9,702 bases of DNA from Conexibacter sp. (GCA_025964055.1 JAOPZP010000434.1:1-9702), one strand, 5' to 3'. Shown: positions 1 through 7,189, numbered from the stretch's first letter. Translations and numbers: made by a program. The notes: generated by a model from the sequence alone, not told the origin.

Positions 1-1510
1 GGCCGCGGTCGCCGGCGACGCCGGGCGCGCGGCGGTAGTCCGACAGCGCGCGGGCCGGCCGGGCGAACACCGTGACCGCGTTGCTCCGCCCGGCGCACGG
101 CCTGCCGATCGAGACCCCGTCGGCTAAGCGCTTGAGCGCGAGGGCGGCGCCGCCGGTGATGTCGCTGTCGAGGACGTCGTGGCCGGTGCCCGCCACGGTC
201 AGCAACTGCCCGTGCGGCAGCTGCGGCAGCAGCTCGCGCGAGTTCTCCAGCGGCGTGCGCGTGTCGAGCCGGCCGCTGAGCAGCAGCGTCGGCACGTCGG
301 GCAGCGGGTCGGTGGACGGGCCGGCCGGCGTGTCGCCCAGCGGCCAGCGCAGGCAGTCGTGGGCGACCGACGTGTCGATCACCGCGTTGCGCGTGAACGG
401 CGCGAACGCACTGTCGGGCAGCGCGTCGGTGCCGTGGCGCCAGAGCGTCCAGCGGTCGGGGTACTGCGTCTGCAGCGTGTAGGGCAGCCGCACGTCGGCG
501 CAGGTCGTCGCGACGTTGAGCGTCGAGCTGAACTCGGTGACCGGCGTCGGCGGCCCCTGCGCGTAGCGGCGCAGCCGCAACAGCGGCGCGACGTCGCCGC
601 GCGTCGCAGAGGAGATCGCGCCGGGCAGCGCGGCCTGCAGGAACGGGTTCAGATCGCCCGACATGATGATCAACAGCAGCTCGGACTCGTCGTGGATCGC
701 CGTCCGGTGCGCGGCGCCGAGCGAGTCGGGCACCGAGCCCCGCACGGCCCGGCCGGCCAGCACCTGGGTCAGCCGGCTCAGGTCGCGCAGCGGGTCGTTG
801 GTCACGCCGCGGCAGCGCCGGGACGCGCACTGCTCGGCGAGCACGCGCGGCAGCCGCGAGAAGGTGTCGAGGAAGTAGGGGTCGATCCCGCCGGGGCCGA
901 CGACGGAGTCCAGGATGAGCCCGTCGGTCGTCGCCGGGAACCGGCGCGCGTACTCGGCGGCGACGTAGGTCCCGTAGCTGACGCCCATCAGCTCGAGCTT
1001 CGGCGCGCCGATCGCGGCGCGCACGGCGTCGAGGTCGAGCACCGAGTCGGTCGTCGAGTAGAACTGGCGGCGCGGGCCGAGCGCCGTCATGCACGCCTCC
1101 ACGATGCGCGTGTTGACGACGTCCAGCGACCCGAGCGCCTGCAGCGCCGGGCAGCGCAGCGGGCCCGAGCCGCCCGTACCGCGCTGGTCGACCAGCACGA
1201 GGCGCCGGTGGGCCAGCGCCGGCGCCAGCGAGGTCCGGAACGAGTCCGCGAACGGCACCGACGGCTGCCCGGGACCGCCCGACAGCGCCAGCAGGAACCC
1301 GCTCGTGCCCGGCCGGGGCGCCTCGACCGCCACCGACAGCTTCACGGTCCCCGGCACGCTCCCGGAGCGGTCCAGCGGCACGGTCACCGTCCCGCACCGA
1401 AAACCGGTGCTCTTCGCGCACGGATGCGTGTCGAGGGCCGATGCGGACGTCGCGCCGGCGCCCAGCGCGGCGACGGAGGCAACCAGAGCAGGGAGAACGC
1501 GGCGCAGCAT
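1..1510 (-). CDS. Secreted alpha/beta hydrolase, tripeptidyl-aminopeptidase (TAP-like) family, 3' end outside window
   Basis: This is an exported serine hydrolase, probably a peptidase that removes N-terminal peptides outside the cell membrane. About 503 residues are visible and no stop is reached at the left edge. Residues 1-25 are a signal peptide: an RR start, a hydrophobic Ala/Leu/Val core, and a likely ASA|LD cleavage site. The alpha/beta-hydrolase signatures come in order: GGPG at 78-81 (oxyanion region), DQRGTGGS at 108-115, nucleophile elbow GVSYGT with Ser178, catalytic Asp416 in GRLDTRTP, and catalytic His444 in GTGHD. Asp and His lie in the part that matches the TAP-like C-terminal domain. 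Several Cys pairs (for example 31 and 39) suit an extracellular disulfide protein. The ATG at 1508-1510 was chosen because the signal peptide follows it directly; I see no strong ribosome-binding site. It is divergent from the zinc-ribbon gene. The substrate cannot be read from sequence; a proline iminopeptidase-like esterase is the alternative. Confidence 0.88.
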   Translation of the reverse strand, partial: MLRRVLPALVASVAALGAGATSASALDTHPCAKSTGFRCGTVTVPLDRSGSVPGTVKLSVAVEAPRPGTSGFLLALSGGPGQPSVPFADSFRTSLAPALAHRRLVLVDQRGTGGSGPLRCPALQALGSLDVVNTRIVEACMTALGPRRQFYSTTDSVLDLDAVRAAIGAPKLELMGVSYGTYVAAEYARRFPATTDGLILDSVVGPGGIDPYFLDTFSRLPRVLAEQCASRRCRGVTNDPLRDLSRLTQVLAGRAVRGSVPDSLGAAHRTAIHDESELLLIIMSGDLNPFLQAALPGAISSATRGDVAPLLRLRRYAQGPPTPVTEFSSTLNVATTCADVRLPYTLQTQYPDRWTLWRHGTDALPDSAFAPFTRNAVIDTSVAHDCLRWPLGDTPAGPSTDPLPDVPTLLLSGRLDTRTPLENSRELLPQLPHGQLLTVAGTGHDVLDSDITGGAALALKRLADGVSIGRPCAGRSNAVTVFARPARALSDYRRAPGVAGDRG

Positions 1511-1627
1511 GAGGCGCGCAACCGTACCCGCTGCGGCCGCACAAGATCGACGGTCACGTGCGCCAAGGTGAGCGGAACGTCGATTCGTGGACGAACGGCC
1601 GAGTCAAGGTCGGCGCCCGGGAAGCCG

Positions 1628-1852
1628 ATGCCCATTCTGATGAGCGACCACTTCGCCGTGCGATGCAGGAGCTGTCAGTTCACCTGGAACACCCCGGCGA
1701 TGGCCGAGGGCCTGAAGGTCCTCGGCTCCTGCCCGAAGTGCAAGGGCGGCCTCGAGTTCGGCGCCCTCGCCGCTGCGGCGCCGGTGGCCGACGTCCCCGA
1801 TGCCTCCGGGACCGCCGCACCGCACCTCGTGCTCGGCATCCCCCGGATCTAG
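1628..1852 (+). CDS. Small zinc-ribbon protein, function unknown
   Basis: This is a 74-residue protein with two CxxC knuckles: Cys13/Cys16 in CRSC and Cys35/Cys38 in CPKC, 18 residues apart. That spacing is typical of a zinc ribbon binding one Zn. The second knuckle is followed by KGGLEF; the rest is an Ala/Pro-rich, probably disordered tail. Zinc ribbons of this size often bind nucleic acid or serve as small partner proteins, but nothing here identifies a partner. The start is placed at the ATG at 1628, preceded by a weak GGGAAG; a second ATG at 1640 would drop four residues and is equally possible. The same reading frame stays open far upstream, antisense to the hydrolase gene; I regard that extension as a shadow because it is Arg/Gln-rich and structureless. 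The gene ends three bases before the end of the convergent Cys-rich gene. Confidence 0.7.
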   Translation: MPILMSDHFAVRCRSCQFTWNTPAMAEGLKVLGSCPKCKGGLEFGALAAAAPVADVPDASGTAAPHLVLGIPRI

Positions 1853-1855
1853 TCC

Positions 1856-2047
1856 TCACCGCTCAGGGGCAGCCTGCGGCGGCCGCGCCTCGTAGCGCGG
1901 GCAGCGCAGCACCGGCATGCGCGGGTACTTGGGCCAGTCGGGGTCGCGCAGACCGATCCGGCACATCGAGAACGTGGACCCGCGCCCGCTGCGCACGAGC
2001 TGCTGGTGCACGCAGGAGTCGCACAGGCCGAACCGCTGAGTCGCCAT
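1856..2047 (-). CDS. Small four-cysteine protein, conserved-hypothetical type
   Basis: This is a 63-residue protein with Cys9, Cys12 and His14 (CDSCVH), Cys29 and Cys49. The spacing suggests one bound metal, probably zinc or an iron-sulfur centre. The middle reads SGRGSTFSMC, then DPDWPKYPRMPVLRC, a run of Gly, aromatic and Pro residues that looks constrained rather than random. I recall similar small actinobacterial proteins with CxxC-H, SGRGS and KYPxLPV motifs but cannot name a function. The ATG at 2045-2047 was chosen because the motif begins right after it; an upstream ATG in frame (2108-2110) would add 21 residues of non-motif sequence reaching toward the ABC gene start. There is no strong Shine-Dalgarno. 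The gene is divergent from the ABC exporter operon (80 bases between starts) and convergent with the zinc-ribbon gene. Confidence 0.68.
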   Translation of the reverse strand: MATQRFGLCDSCVHQQLVRSGRGSTFSMCRIGLRDPDWPKYPRMPVLRCPRYEARPPQAAPER

Positions 2048-2111
2048 TGCGCCGCCAGGATGCCACGCCCGTACCCTGACGGGATCCTGCGCAGTTCGTT
2101 TCCTGTGCAAC

Positions 2112-2117
2112 TACACT
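2112..2117 (+). promoter_or_regulatory. Candidate -10 element for the ABC exporter operon
   Basis: TACACT lies ten bases upstream of the TTG start at 2127 and matches four of six TATAAT positions, standing out in an otherwise GC-rich gap. No good -35 hexamer is found 16-18 bases upstream. If it is used, the transcript would begin very near the start codon, giving a leaderless or nearly leaderless mRNA, which would fit the lack of a clear Shine-Dalgarno. Confidence 0.3.
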
Positions 2118-2126
2118 GGACCACCG

Positions 2127-3905
2127 TTGGCCACGTTCCGCAGACTCCTCGGCTTCCTCACGCCCTACCGCCCGGCGGTGGCGCTGTCGGCGCTGCTCGC
2201 CGCCCTGGCGATGGGCGCGACGGTGCTGATCCCGTGGCTGACCGGCCAGGCCATCGACCACATCCGCGCCGGCGACAGCACCGACCTCAACCGGCTCGGG
2301 ATCTTCATCGCCATCGCCGGCGTCGGCCGGCTGGCGCTCACCGTGTCGCGCCGGCTGGTCGCAGGGCGCGTGTCGCTGGCCGTCGAGCAGGACCTGCGCC
2401 AGCGCATGTACTCGCACCTGCTCTCGCTCGAGCTCGCGTTCTTCGATCGCCAGCAGACCGGCCAGCTGATGTCGCGCGCGACGGTCGACCTGCAGGCCGT
2501 GCGCTTCTTCCTCGGCTACGGCCTGGTGTTCATCCTGCAGTCGGCGCTGACCATCGTGCTGGCCGCGGTCGCGATGCTGCTCGTCGACCCGCTGCTGGCC
2601 GTGGTGTCCCTGCTGCCGGTGCCCTTCGTCGTGCTGATCGCCACGCGCTACGGGCGCCGGGCGCGCCCCGCGCAGCAGGCCGTCCAGCAGCGTCTCGCCG
2701 AGCTGACCGCCGACGCCGAGGAGTCGATCGGCGGCATCCGCGTCGTCAAGGCGTTCGCCCGTGAGGATCGCCAGCTCGAGCGCTTCGCCGGCACCACCGG
2801 GCGCGTCTTCGACCAGGAGATGATCGCGACCAAGCTGAGCGCCTTCTACCAACCCCTGATCGGGTTCCTGCCGCAGATCGGCCTGGCGTGCGTGCTGCTC
2901 ATCGGCGGCCGGCGCGTCGTCTCGGGCCACATCACGCTCGGCGACTTCGCCGCGTTCTACACCTACCTGCTGATGCTGCTGTCGCCGATGCGCCAGCTGG
3001 GCATGTCGCTCGGCCTGGCCCAGCGCGCGACCGCGTCGGGCGCCCGGATGTTCGAGATCCTCGACCGCGCACCGGAGATCACCGCACCCGCCGGCGCGCA
3101 ACCGCTGCCGTCCGGCAACGGGCACGTCGAGCTGCGCGACGTCACCTTCGGCTACGCCGGCGCGCCCGCCCCCACGCTGCACGACGTCTCGCTCGACGTA
3201 CCCGCCGGCACGACGGTCGCGCTCGTGGGCGCGACCGGCTCGGGCAAGACGACGCTCGTCCAGCTGCTCGGGCGCCTCTACGACGTCGACGAGGGCGCGG
3301 TGCTGATCGACGGCGCCGACGTGCGCTCCGTCGACCCCGTGGAGCTGCGCCAGTCGATCGCCATCGTCGACGACGCGCCGTTCCTCTTCAGCACGACCAT
3401 CGCCGACAACATCGCCTACGCCCGCGGCGGCGCCGACCACGTCGACCGCGCCGACATCGAGCGCGCCGCCCGCCGCGCGCAGGCCCACGAGTTCATCGCG
3501 ACGCTGCCCGACGGCTACGACACGCGCGTCGGCGAGCGCGGGCTGACGCTCAGCGGCGGTCAGCGCCAGCGCGTCGCCATCGCCCGTGCGCTGCTGGCCG
3601 ACCCGCGCGTGCTCGTCCTCGACGACGCGACCTCGGCGGTCGACGCCTCGACCGAGCAGCAGATCAAGGAGGCGCTGCGCGAGGCGATGGCGGGACGGAC
3701 CACCTTCATCATCGCCCACCGCCTGAGCACGATCGCGCTGGCCGACACGATCGTGGTCGTCGAGGACGGCCGCATCGTCGCCGAGGGCACCCACGACGAG
3801 CTGCTGAGCACCTCGCCGCTGTACGCCGAGATCGTCGAGAAGGGGCTGCCCGACCAGGTCTTCCTGAACCGCAACCCCGCCGAGCGCGAAGTGGCGGGCC
3901 TCTGA
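2127..3905 (+). CDS. ABC exporter subunit with fused membrane and ATPase domains, degenerate ATP site
   Basis: This 592-residue inner-membrane half-transporter has a type IV exporter fold: about six membrane helices in residues 12-295, then an ATPase domain from about 330. Visible motifs are A-loop Tyr343, Walker A GATGSGKTT (368-376, Lys374), signature LSGGQ (475-479), Walker B ending in Asp499, D-loop SAVD (503-506) and H-loop His531. Two catalytic positions are altered: the residue after the Walker B Asp, normally Glu, is Asp500, and the Q-loop Gln is Asp416. This is the hallmark of the degenerate subunit of heterodimeric exporters such as TM287/288 or BmrC/BmrD. It should pair with the subunit encoded immediately downstream, whose ATG overlaps this stop. 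The start is TTG at 2127, giving MATFRRLLGFLTPYRP, the usual beginning of such proteins. The substrate is unknown; drugs or lipids are typical for the family. Confidence 0.93.
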   Translation: MATFRRLLGFLTPYRPAVALSALLAALAMGATVLIPWLTGQAIDHIRAGDSTDLNRLGIFIAIAGVGRLALTVSRRLVAGRVSLAVEQDLRQRMYSHLLSLELAFFDRQQTGQLMSRATVDLQAVRFFLGYGLVFILQSALTIVLAAVAMLLVDPLLAVVSLLPVPFVVLIATRYGRRARPAQQAVQQRLAELTADAEESIGGIRVVKAFAREDRQLERFAGTTGRVFDQEMIATKLSAFYQPLIGFLPQIGLACVLLIGGRRVVSGHITLGDFAAFYTYLLMLLSPMRQLGMSLGLAQRATASGARMFEILDRAPEITAPAGAQPLPSGNGHVELRDVTFGYAGAPAPTLHDVSLDVPAGTTVALVGATGSGKTTLVQLLGRLYDVDEGAVLIDGADVRSVDPVELRQSIAIVDDAPFLFSTTIADNIAYARGGADHVDRADIERAARRAQAHEFIATLPDGYDTRVGERGLTLSGGQRQRVAIARALLADPRVLVLDDATSAVDASTEQQIKEALREAMAGRTTFIIAHRLSTIALADTIVVVEDGRIVAEGTHDELLSTSPLYAEIVEKGLPDQVFLNRNPAEREVAGL

Positions 3906-5740
3906 TGCGCGCCGAGCAGGCCGAGGGCCTGAGCCGCCGCGACGACCTGCGCCGCCGCCTCCGGGCCACGGGCGGGCGGCGGCGCAAGGTGCGCGGGCTC
4001 ATGGAGCTGCTGCGCCCCTACCGCGGGCGCACCGCGCTCATGTTCATCGCCTTGATCCTCGGCACGGCCGCCTCGCTGGCCCCGGCGCCGCTGGCCAAGC
4101 AGGCGATCGACCGCGGCATCACCAAGGGCGACCTCGGCGCGCTCAACGTCATCGTGGTGCTCTTCATCGCCAGCGCGCTGGTCGTCTGGGTCACGTCCTA
4201 CGCGCAGACGTACCTGACCAACTGGGTCGGCCAGCGCGCGCTCCAGGACCTGCGCCTCGACATGTTCGAGCACCTGCAGGAGATGCCCGTCGGCTTCTAC
4301 GAGCGGCGCCCCGCGGGCGTGCTGATCTCGCGGCTGACCAACGACGTCGAGGCGCTGAACTCGCTGGTCACCGACGCGGTCACGACGCTGTTCCAGGCGT
4401 CGCTGACGCTTGTCGGCTCCGTCGTGATCCTGCTGCTGTTCGACGTCAACCTGGCGCTGCTGACGTTCCTGATCTTCCCGGTCATGGCCATTGCCTCGTT
4501 CGCATTCCGGCTGGCCTCGGCCGACGCGTTCAAGCGCACGCGGGAGACGATCGGCGCGATCACCGCCTACCTGCAGGAGACGCTGTCGGGCATCCGCGTC
4601 ATGCGCTCCTTCGCCCAGGAGCCGCGCCACCTGGCGCGCTTCGGCCAGCTCAACGCCGCCAACCGCCAGGCGAACATGACGACCGTCAACCTCAACGCCG
4701 CGTACTTCCCGGCTGTCGAGTTCGTCAGCTCGGTGGCGACGGTCGGGATCCTGCTCTACGGCGGCCACCAGGTCCTGCAGGGCGACGTGACCGTCGGCGT
4801 GCTGGTCGGCTTCATCGCCGCGCTCAACGGGTTCTTCGACCCGATCTCCCAGCTCTCGCAGGTCTACACGACCTACCAGTCCGGCATGGCCGCGCTCGAC
4901 AAGATCTTCGAGCTGCTCGACGAGCGGCCCGACCTGACCGACAAGCCCGGCGCGGTCGACCTCCCCCGCCCCCTGCGCGGCGAGGTCGAGTTCGACGACG
5001 TGACGTTCGCCTACTCGACAGAGGACGACCCCACCCACCCGAAGACCGCGCTGGCCGACGTGTCGCTGCACGTGCCGCCGGGGCAGACGGTCGCGCTGGT
5101 CGGCGCCACGGGTGCGGGCAAGTCGACGCTCGCCAAGCTGGCCGCGCGCTTCTACGACCCGACGTCGGGACGCATCCTCGTCGACGGCCACGACCTGCGC
5201 GACGTCACGATGCGCTCGTTGCGCTCGCAGATGGGCATCGTGCCGCAGGAGGGCTTCCTGTTCAGCGGGACGTTGCGCGACAACATCGCCTTCGGGATCG
5301 CCGAGGGCAACCCGGTCGACGACGCGCACCTCGAGGACGCGTGCCGCGCCGTCGGCGCCTGGGGCTTCGTCGAGCGCCTCGAGCACGGGCTCGACACCGA
5401 GATCGGGGAGCGCGGGGTGCAGCTCAGCGCCGGCCAGCGCCAGCTCGTCGCGTTCGCCCGCGCGCTGGTCGCCGATCCGTCGATCCTCGTGCTCGACGAG
5501 GCGACCTCCAACGTCGATCTGCACACCGAGACCGTGATCGAGCAGGGCCTACGGCGCCTGCTGGCCGGCCGCACGGCGATCGTCATCGCGCACCGCCTGT
5601 CGACCATCCGCCAGGCCGGGCGGATCGTCGTCCTGGAGGGCGGGCGCATCGTCGAGTCCGGCACGCACGACGAGCTGCTGGCGGCCGAGGGCCGCTACTG
5701 GGAGCTGTACCGAGACTGGGCCGAGCAGGCCGCGGCCTGA
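3905..5740 (+). CDS. ABC exporter subunit with fused membrane and ATPase domains, catalytically competent ATP site
   Basis: This 611-residue partner of the preceding subunit opens with about 40 Arg-rich cytoplasmic residues. A six-helix membrane domain follows (about 46-340), then an ATPase domain from about 355. Motifs are A-loop Tyr370, Walker A GATGAGKS (400-407, Lys406), Q-loop Gln448 in VPQEGFLFSG, Walker B with Asp531 and catalytic Glu532, SNVD D-loop, and H-loop His563. The signature is LSAGQ (507-511) rather than LSGGQ. In a heterodimer this altered signature would face the Walker motifs of the degenerate partner, while this subunit's intact Walker motifs face the partner's LSGGQ; the substitutions are complementary. 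The ATG at 3905 overlaps the upstream TGA by one base, so translational coupling and 1:1 synthesis are likely. The same frame stays open upstream inside the first gene, but that stretch is an Arg-rich shadow. The substrate cannot be deduced. Confidence 0.93.
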   Translation: MRAEQAEGLSRRDDLRRRLRATGGRRRKVRGLMELLRPYRGRTALMFIALILGTAASLAPAPLAKQAIDRGITKGDLGALNVIVVLFIASALVVWVTSYAQTYLTNWVGQRALQDLRLDMFEHLQEMPVGFYERRPAGVLISRLTNDVEALNSLVTDAVTTLFQASLTLVGSVVILLLFDVNLALLTFLIFPVMAIASFAFRLASADAFKRTRETIGAITAYLQETLSGIRVMRSFAQEPRHLARFGQLNAANRQANMTTVNLNAAYFPAVEFVSSVATVGILLYGGHQVLQGDVTVGVLVGFIAALNGFFDPISQLSQVYTTYQSGMAALDKIFELLDERPDLTDKPGAVDLPRPLRGEVEFDDVTFAYSTEDDPTHPKTALADVSLHVPPGQTVALVGATGAGKSTLAKLAARFYDPTSGRILVDGHDLRDVTMRSLRSQMGIVPQEGFLFSGTLRDNIAFGIAEGNPVDDAHLEDACRAVGAWGFVERLEHGLDTEIGERGVQLSAGQRQLVAFARALVADPSILVLDEATSNVDLHTETVIEQGLRRLLAGRTAIVIAHRLSTIRQAGRIVVLEGGRIVESGTHDELLAAEGRYWELYRDWAEQAAA

Positions 5741-5752
5741 GGAGCCACGACC

Positions 5753-5766
5753 CGCTCGGGCGAGCG
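5753..5766. terminator. Weak hairpin after the ABC operon
   Basis: CGCTC and GAGCG form a 5-bp stem with a GGGC loop, thirteen bases after the ABC stop codon, in the 88-base gap between convergent genes. No T-run follows on either strand, so it would be an imperfect intrinsic terminator at best; Rho-dependent ending is as likely. Confidence 0.2.
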
Positions 5767-5828
5767 CGCCAACGGTCCCGGCGACCGCCGCTTGCCCCCT
5801 TGCCCGCCAATCTTGTCGTCCCGAGGCC

Positions 5829-6230
5829 TCAGCCCACGACGAGCTTGCCCTTCATGCCGGCCGCGCGGTGGCCGTCGACCGGGCAGTAGAAGTTGTAGGT
5901 CCCCTTCTTGAGCGTCACGGTGACCTGCGACGTCGCGCCCGGCTTGGCGGGCTTGCCGTCCTTGTCGAGGCCGTTGCCCTGTACGGCGATCGCGTGCGGG
6001 ATGCCGGAGCTCTTGGGGTTCGTCATGACGATCGTGACGCGGCCGTGCGTCGTGGTCAGCTTGGTGGTGTTGAACCTGAGCTTGCCCTTCGGGTCGGCCG
6101 AGAGCTTCAGCGTCTTGCCGGAGGCCGCTCCGGCGGGCTCATCGCGGGCGACGAGGAGGGCGCCGAGGCCGGCGACCAGGATCAGCGCTGCGACGAGCAG
6201 GCGCCGAGGGGACGTGATGAGGCCGGCCAT
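5829..6230 (-). CDS. Membrane-anchored cupredoxin (plastocyanin-like blue copper protein)
   Basis: This 133-residue extracytoplasmic copper protein probably carries electrons or binds copper at the outer face of the membrane. Residues 11-28 are one hydrophobic helix after a short Arg-containing start, serving as a signal anchor or signal peptide; there is no lipobox Cys. The cupredoxin domain spans about 40-132. The four type-1 copper ligands are visible: His79 in IPHAI, then Cys116, His121 and Met126 in the closing segment FYCPVDGHRAAGMKG. The C-x4-H-x4-M spacing is that of the many actinobacterial plastocyanin-like proteins. The ATG at 6228-6230 is well supported by an AAGGAG four bases upstream. 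No oxidase, nitrite reductase or copper chaperone gene lies nearby, so its redox partner is unknown. It is convergent with the ABC operon and lies 84 bases downstream of the unrecognised 203-residue gene on the same strand. Confidence 0.88.
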   Translation of the reverse strand: MAGLITSPRRLLVAALILVAGLGALLVARDEPAGAASGKTLKLSADPKGKLRFNTTKLTTTHGRVTIVMTNPKSSGIPHAIAVQGNGLDKDGKPAKPGATSQVTVTLKKGTYNFYCPVDGHRAAGMKGKLVVG

Positions 6231-6234
6231 GGGA

Positions 6235-6240
6235 CTCCTT
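6235..6240 (-). promoter_or_regulatory. Shine-Dalgarno site of the cupredoxin gene
   Basis: On the minus strand AAGGAG stands four bases before the ATG at 6230, a near-perfect ribosome-binding site that fixes the start. It is one of only two strong sites in the window, suggesting efficient translation of this small protein. Confidence 0.75.
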
Positions 6241-6314
6241 CGTGCAGGGGACAGGTGACATCAGGTCAGACCCCGCGGCTCGCCGATCCTTCCCCGCGGA
6301 TGTCGAGCAGTCGG

Positions 6315-6926
6315 TCAGCGGCCGAACAGCCGGCGCCGGCCCTTGGCAGGCTTGGCGGCGGAGGAGCCGCTCGCCGCGCCGGGCGGCGGCCCGGAGGAGG
6401 GCGGCGGGGTCGATGCCCGCTGGCCGGTCGGCGCCTGGCGTTGCCCACTAGAGATCCGGCGGGCGCCGGCGCCGAGCGCCAGACGGTTGGCGTCGATCAT
6501 GTTGTCGGGCACCTCCTCGGAGATGCGGGCCAGCAGCTCCTCGCGCTCGCGGCGCGCCTTGGCCACGTCCACGAGGCGCCGGTCGGTCGGCCGGAGCTCG
6601 GCGTCGGTCGCGGCGGGGATGTGGCGGATGCGGGCGCGCAGCGCGCTGTGGCGGACGGCGAGCGCCGCCTGGGTCTGGGCGTCCGCGGCGTCGAAGGCCC
6701 AGCCGTGGAAGCCGACCCACACCACGCCGCCGCCCTCCTGCCGCAGGGCCGATCGCGACGACGCGAAGCGGAAGTGCCGGGCGAACGCCCCGGCCTCGCT
6801 CTCGTCCTGGAAGCGCAGGCGGAACCCGACGAAGACGTCGACGAACTGCTGCCCCAGCGCACCGCCCCGCTCGCGCACCGCAGGCAGCAGCGAGGGGTCG
6901 GCGCTCGGAAGGGCACGATCGTCCAT
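6315..6926 (-). CDS. Unrecognised protein with basic, proline-rich disordered tail
   Basis: I do not recognise this 203-residue protein. Residues 1 to about 140 look folded: a segment FVDVFVGFRLRFQDESEAGAF is followed by GGGVVWVGFHGWAFDAADAQ, probably beta strands, then a charged stretch rich in Arg, Glu and Ala (KARREREELLARI) likely to be helical. From about 150 the chain is Gly/Ser/Pro-rich and ends in a basic cluster (AKGRRRLFGR), so it is probably disordered and might touch membrane lipid or nucleic acid; that is inference. There is no signal peptide, membrane helix or Cys-based metal site. The ATG at 6924-6926 is preferred; a GTG at 6980 would add 18 Gly/Arg-rich residues without motif. 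The gene lies 170 bases downstream of tRNA-Gln and upstream of the cupredoxin gene, all on one strand. Coding is supported by an open frame that has folded-protein character and no overlapping competitor of comparable quality. Confidence 0.6.
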   Translation of the reverse strand: MDDRALPSADPSLLPAVRERGGALGQQFVDVFVGFRLRFQDESEAGAFARHFRFASSRSALRQEGGGVVWVGFHGWAFDAADAQTQAALAVRHSALRARIRHIPAATDAELRPTDRRLVDVAKARREREELLARISEEVPDNMIDANRLALGAGARRISSGQRQAPTGQRASTPPPSSGPPPGAASGSSAAKPAKGRRRLFGR

Positions 6927-7067
6927 CTGCCCGGGTCGTCGGCCACCGCCCAGACGGGTTGAGGACCCTTGTCCTCGCACGCCGGCCGCGCCACACTCCG
7001 TGCAGGCGCTCCTCGTGACCGACGGTCCGGCGCGACGTCATGTCGGCGCGCCCCCCAGTACCACAGA

Positions 7068-7089
7068 AAGCGCCCGTTTCCAGGCGCTT
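7068..7089 (-). terminator. Hairpin after tRNA-Gln
   Basis: On the minus strand AAGCGCC and GGCGCTT form a perfect 7-bp stem around an 8-base loop, starting seven bases past the tRNA 3' end. Only a short T-run (part of the stem plus one more T, then C) follows, so it may act as a weak intrinsic terminator or an end signal for tRNA processing. Confidence 0.45.
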
Positions 7090-7096
7090 CCAAAGG

Positions 7097-7168
7097 CTGC
7101 GGGACTAGGACTCGAACCTAGAATACCTCGTCCAGAGCGAGGCGTGTTGCCGATTACACCATCCCGCA
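7097..7168 (-). tRNA. trnQ: tRNA-Gln, anticodon CTG (reads CAG)
   Basis: A 72-base cloverleaf on the minus strand folds without mismatch. The acceptor stem TGCGGGA pairs with TCCCGCA, the D stem GTGT with ACAC, the anticodon stem CCTCG with CGAGG around loop CTCTGGA, and the T stem CTAGG with CCTAG around TTCGAGT. The anticodon is CTG (plus-strand 7133-7135), so it decodes CAG. The U1-A72 first pair and G73 discriminator are known identity features of glutamine tRNAs and are both present, supporting the assignment. The variable loop is four bases. The 3' CCA is not encoded (the sequence after G73 is CCT), so it must be added by the CCA-adding enzyme. Confidence 0.96.
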
Positions 7169-7189
7169 ACGGGGGTGCTGCGGCGCAGG

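Noticed and set aside
1565..1600. GGAAC-containing stretch resembling an ECF-sigma promoter ahead of the zinc-ribbon gene
   Set aside because: No matching -10 element stands at the required distance, and such short words are frequent in GC-rich sequence.
179..1627. Long upstream extension of the zinc-ribbon frame
   Set aside because: It is antisense to the hydrolase, which has a signal peptide and a full Ser-Asp-His triad; the extension is Arg/Gln-rich shadow sequence.
1863..3794. 643-codon open frame antisense to the first ABC gene
   Set aside because: It is rich in Arg, Asp, Gln, Gly and Ala without motifs or hydrophobic cores, as expected opposite a high-GC coding sequence, and it overlaps a gene with complete ABC motifs.
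2888..3904. Upstream extension of the second ABC subunit in the same frame
   Set aside because: The added 339 residues are Arg/His/Pro-rich and overlap the first ABC gene out of frame; the natural start is the ATG at 3905 in the TGATG overlap.
3560..5524. 654-codon open frame antisense to both ABC genes
   Set aside because: It has the same shadow composition and spans the junction of two clearly real plus-strand genes.
5868..6962. Plus-strand frame opposite the cupredoxin and the unrecognised gene
   Set aside because: The cupredoxin on the minus strand has four copper ligands and a strong Shine-Dalgarno; the plus frame has neither motif nor ribosome-binding site.
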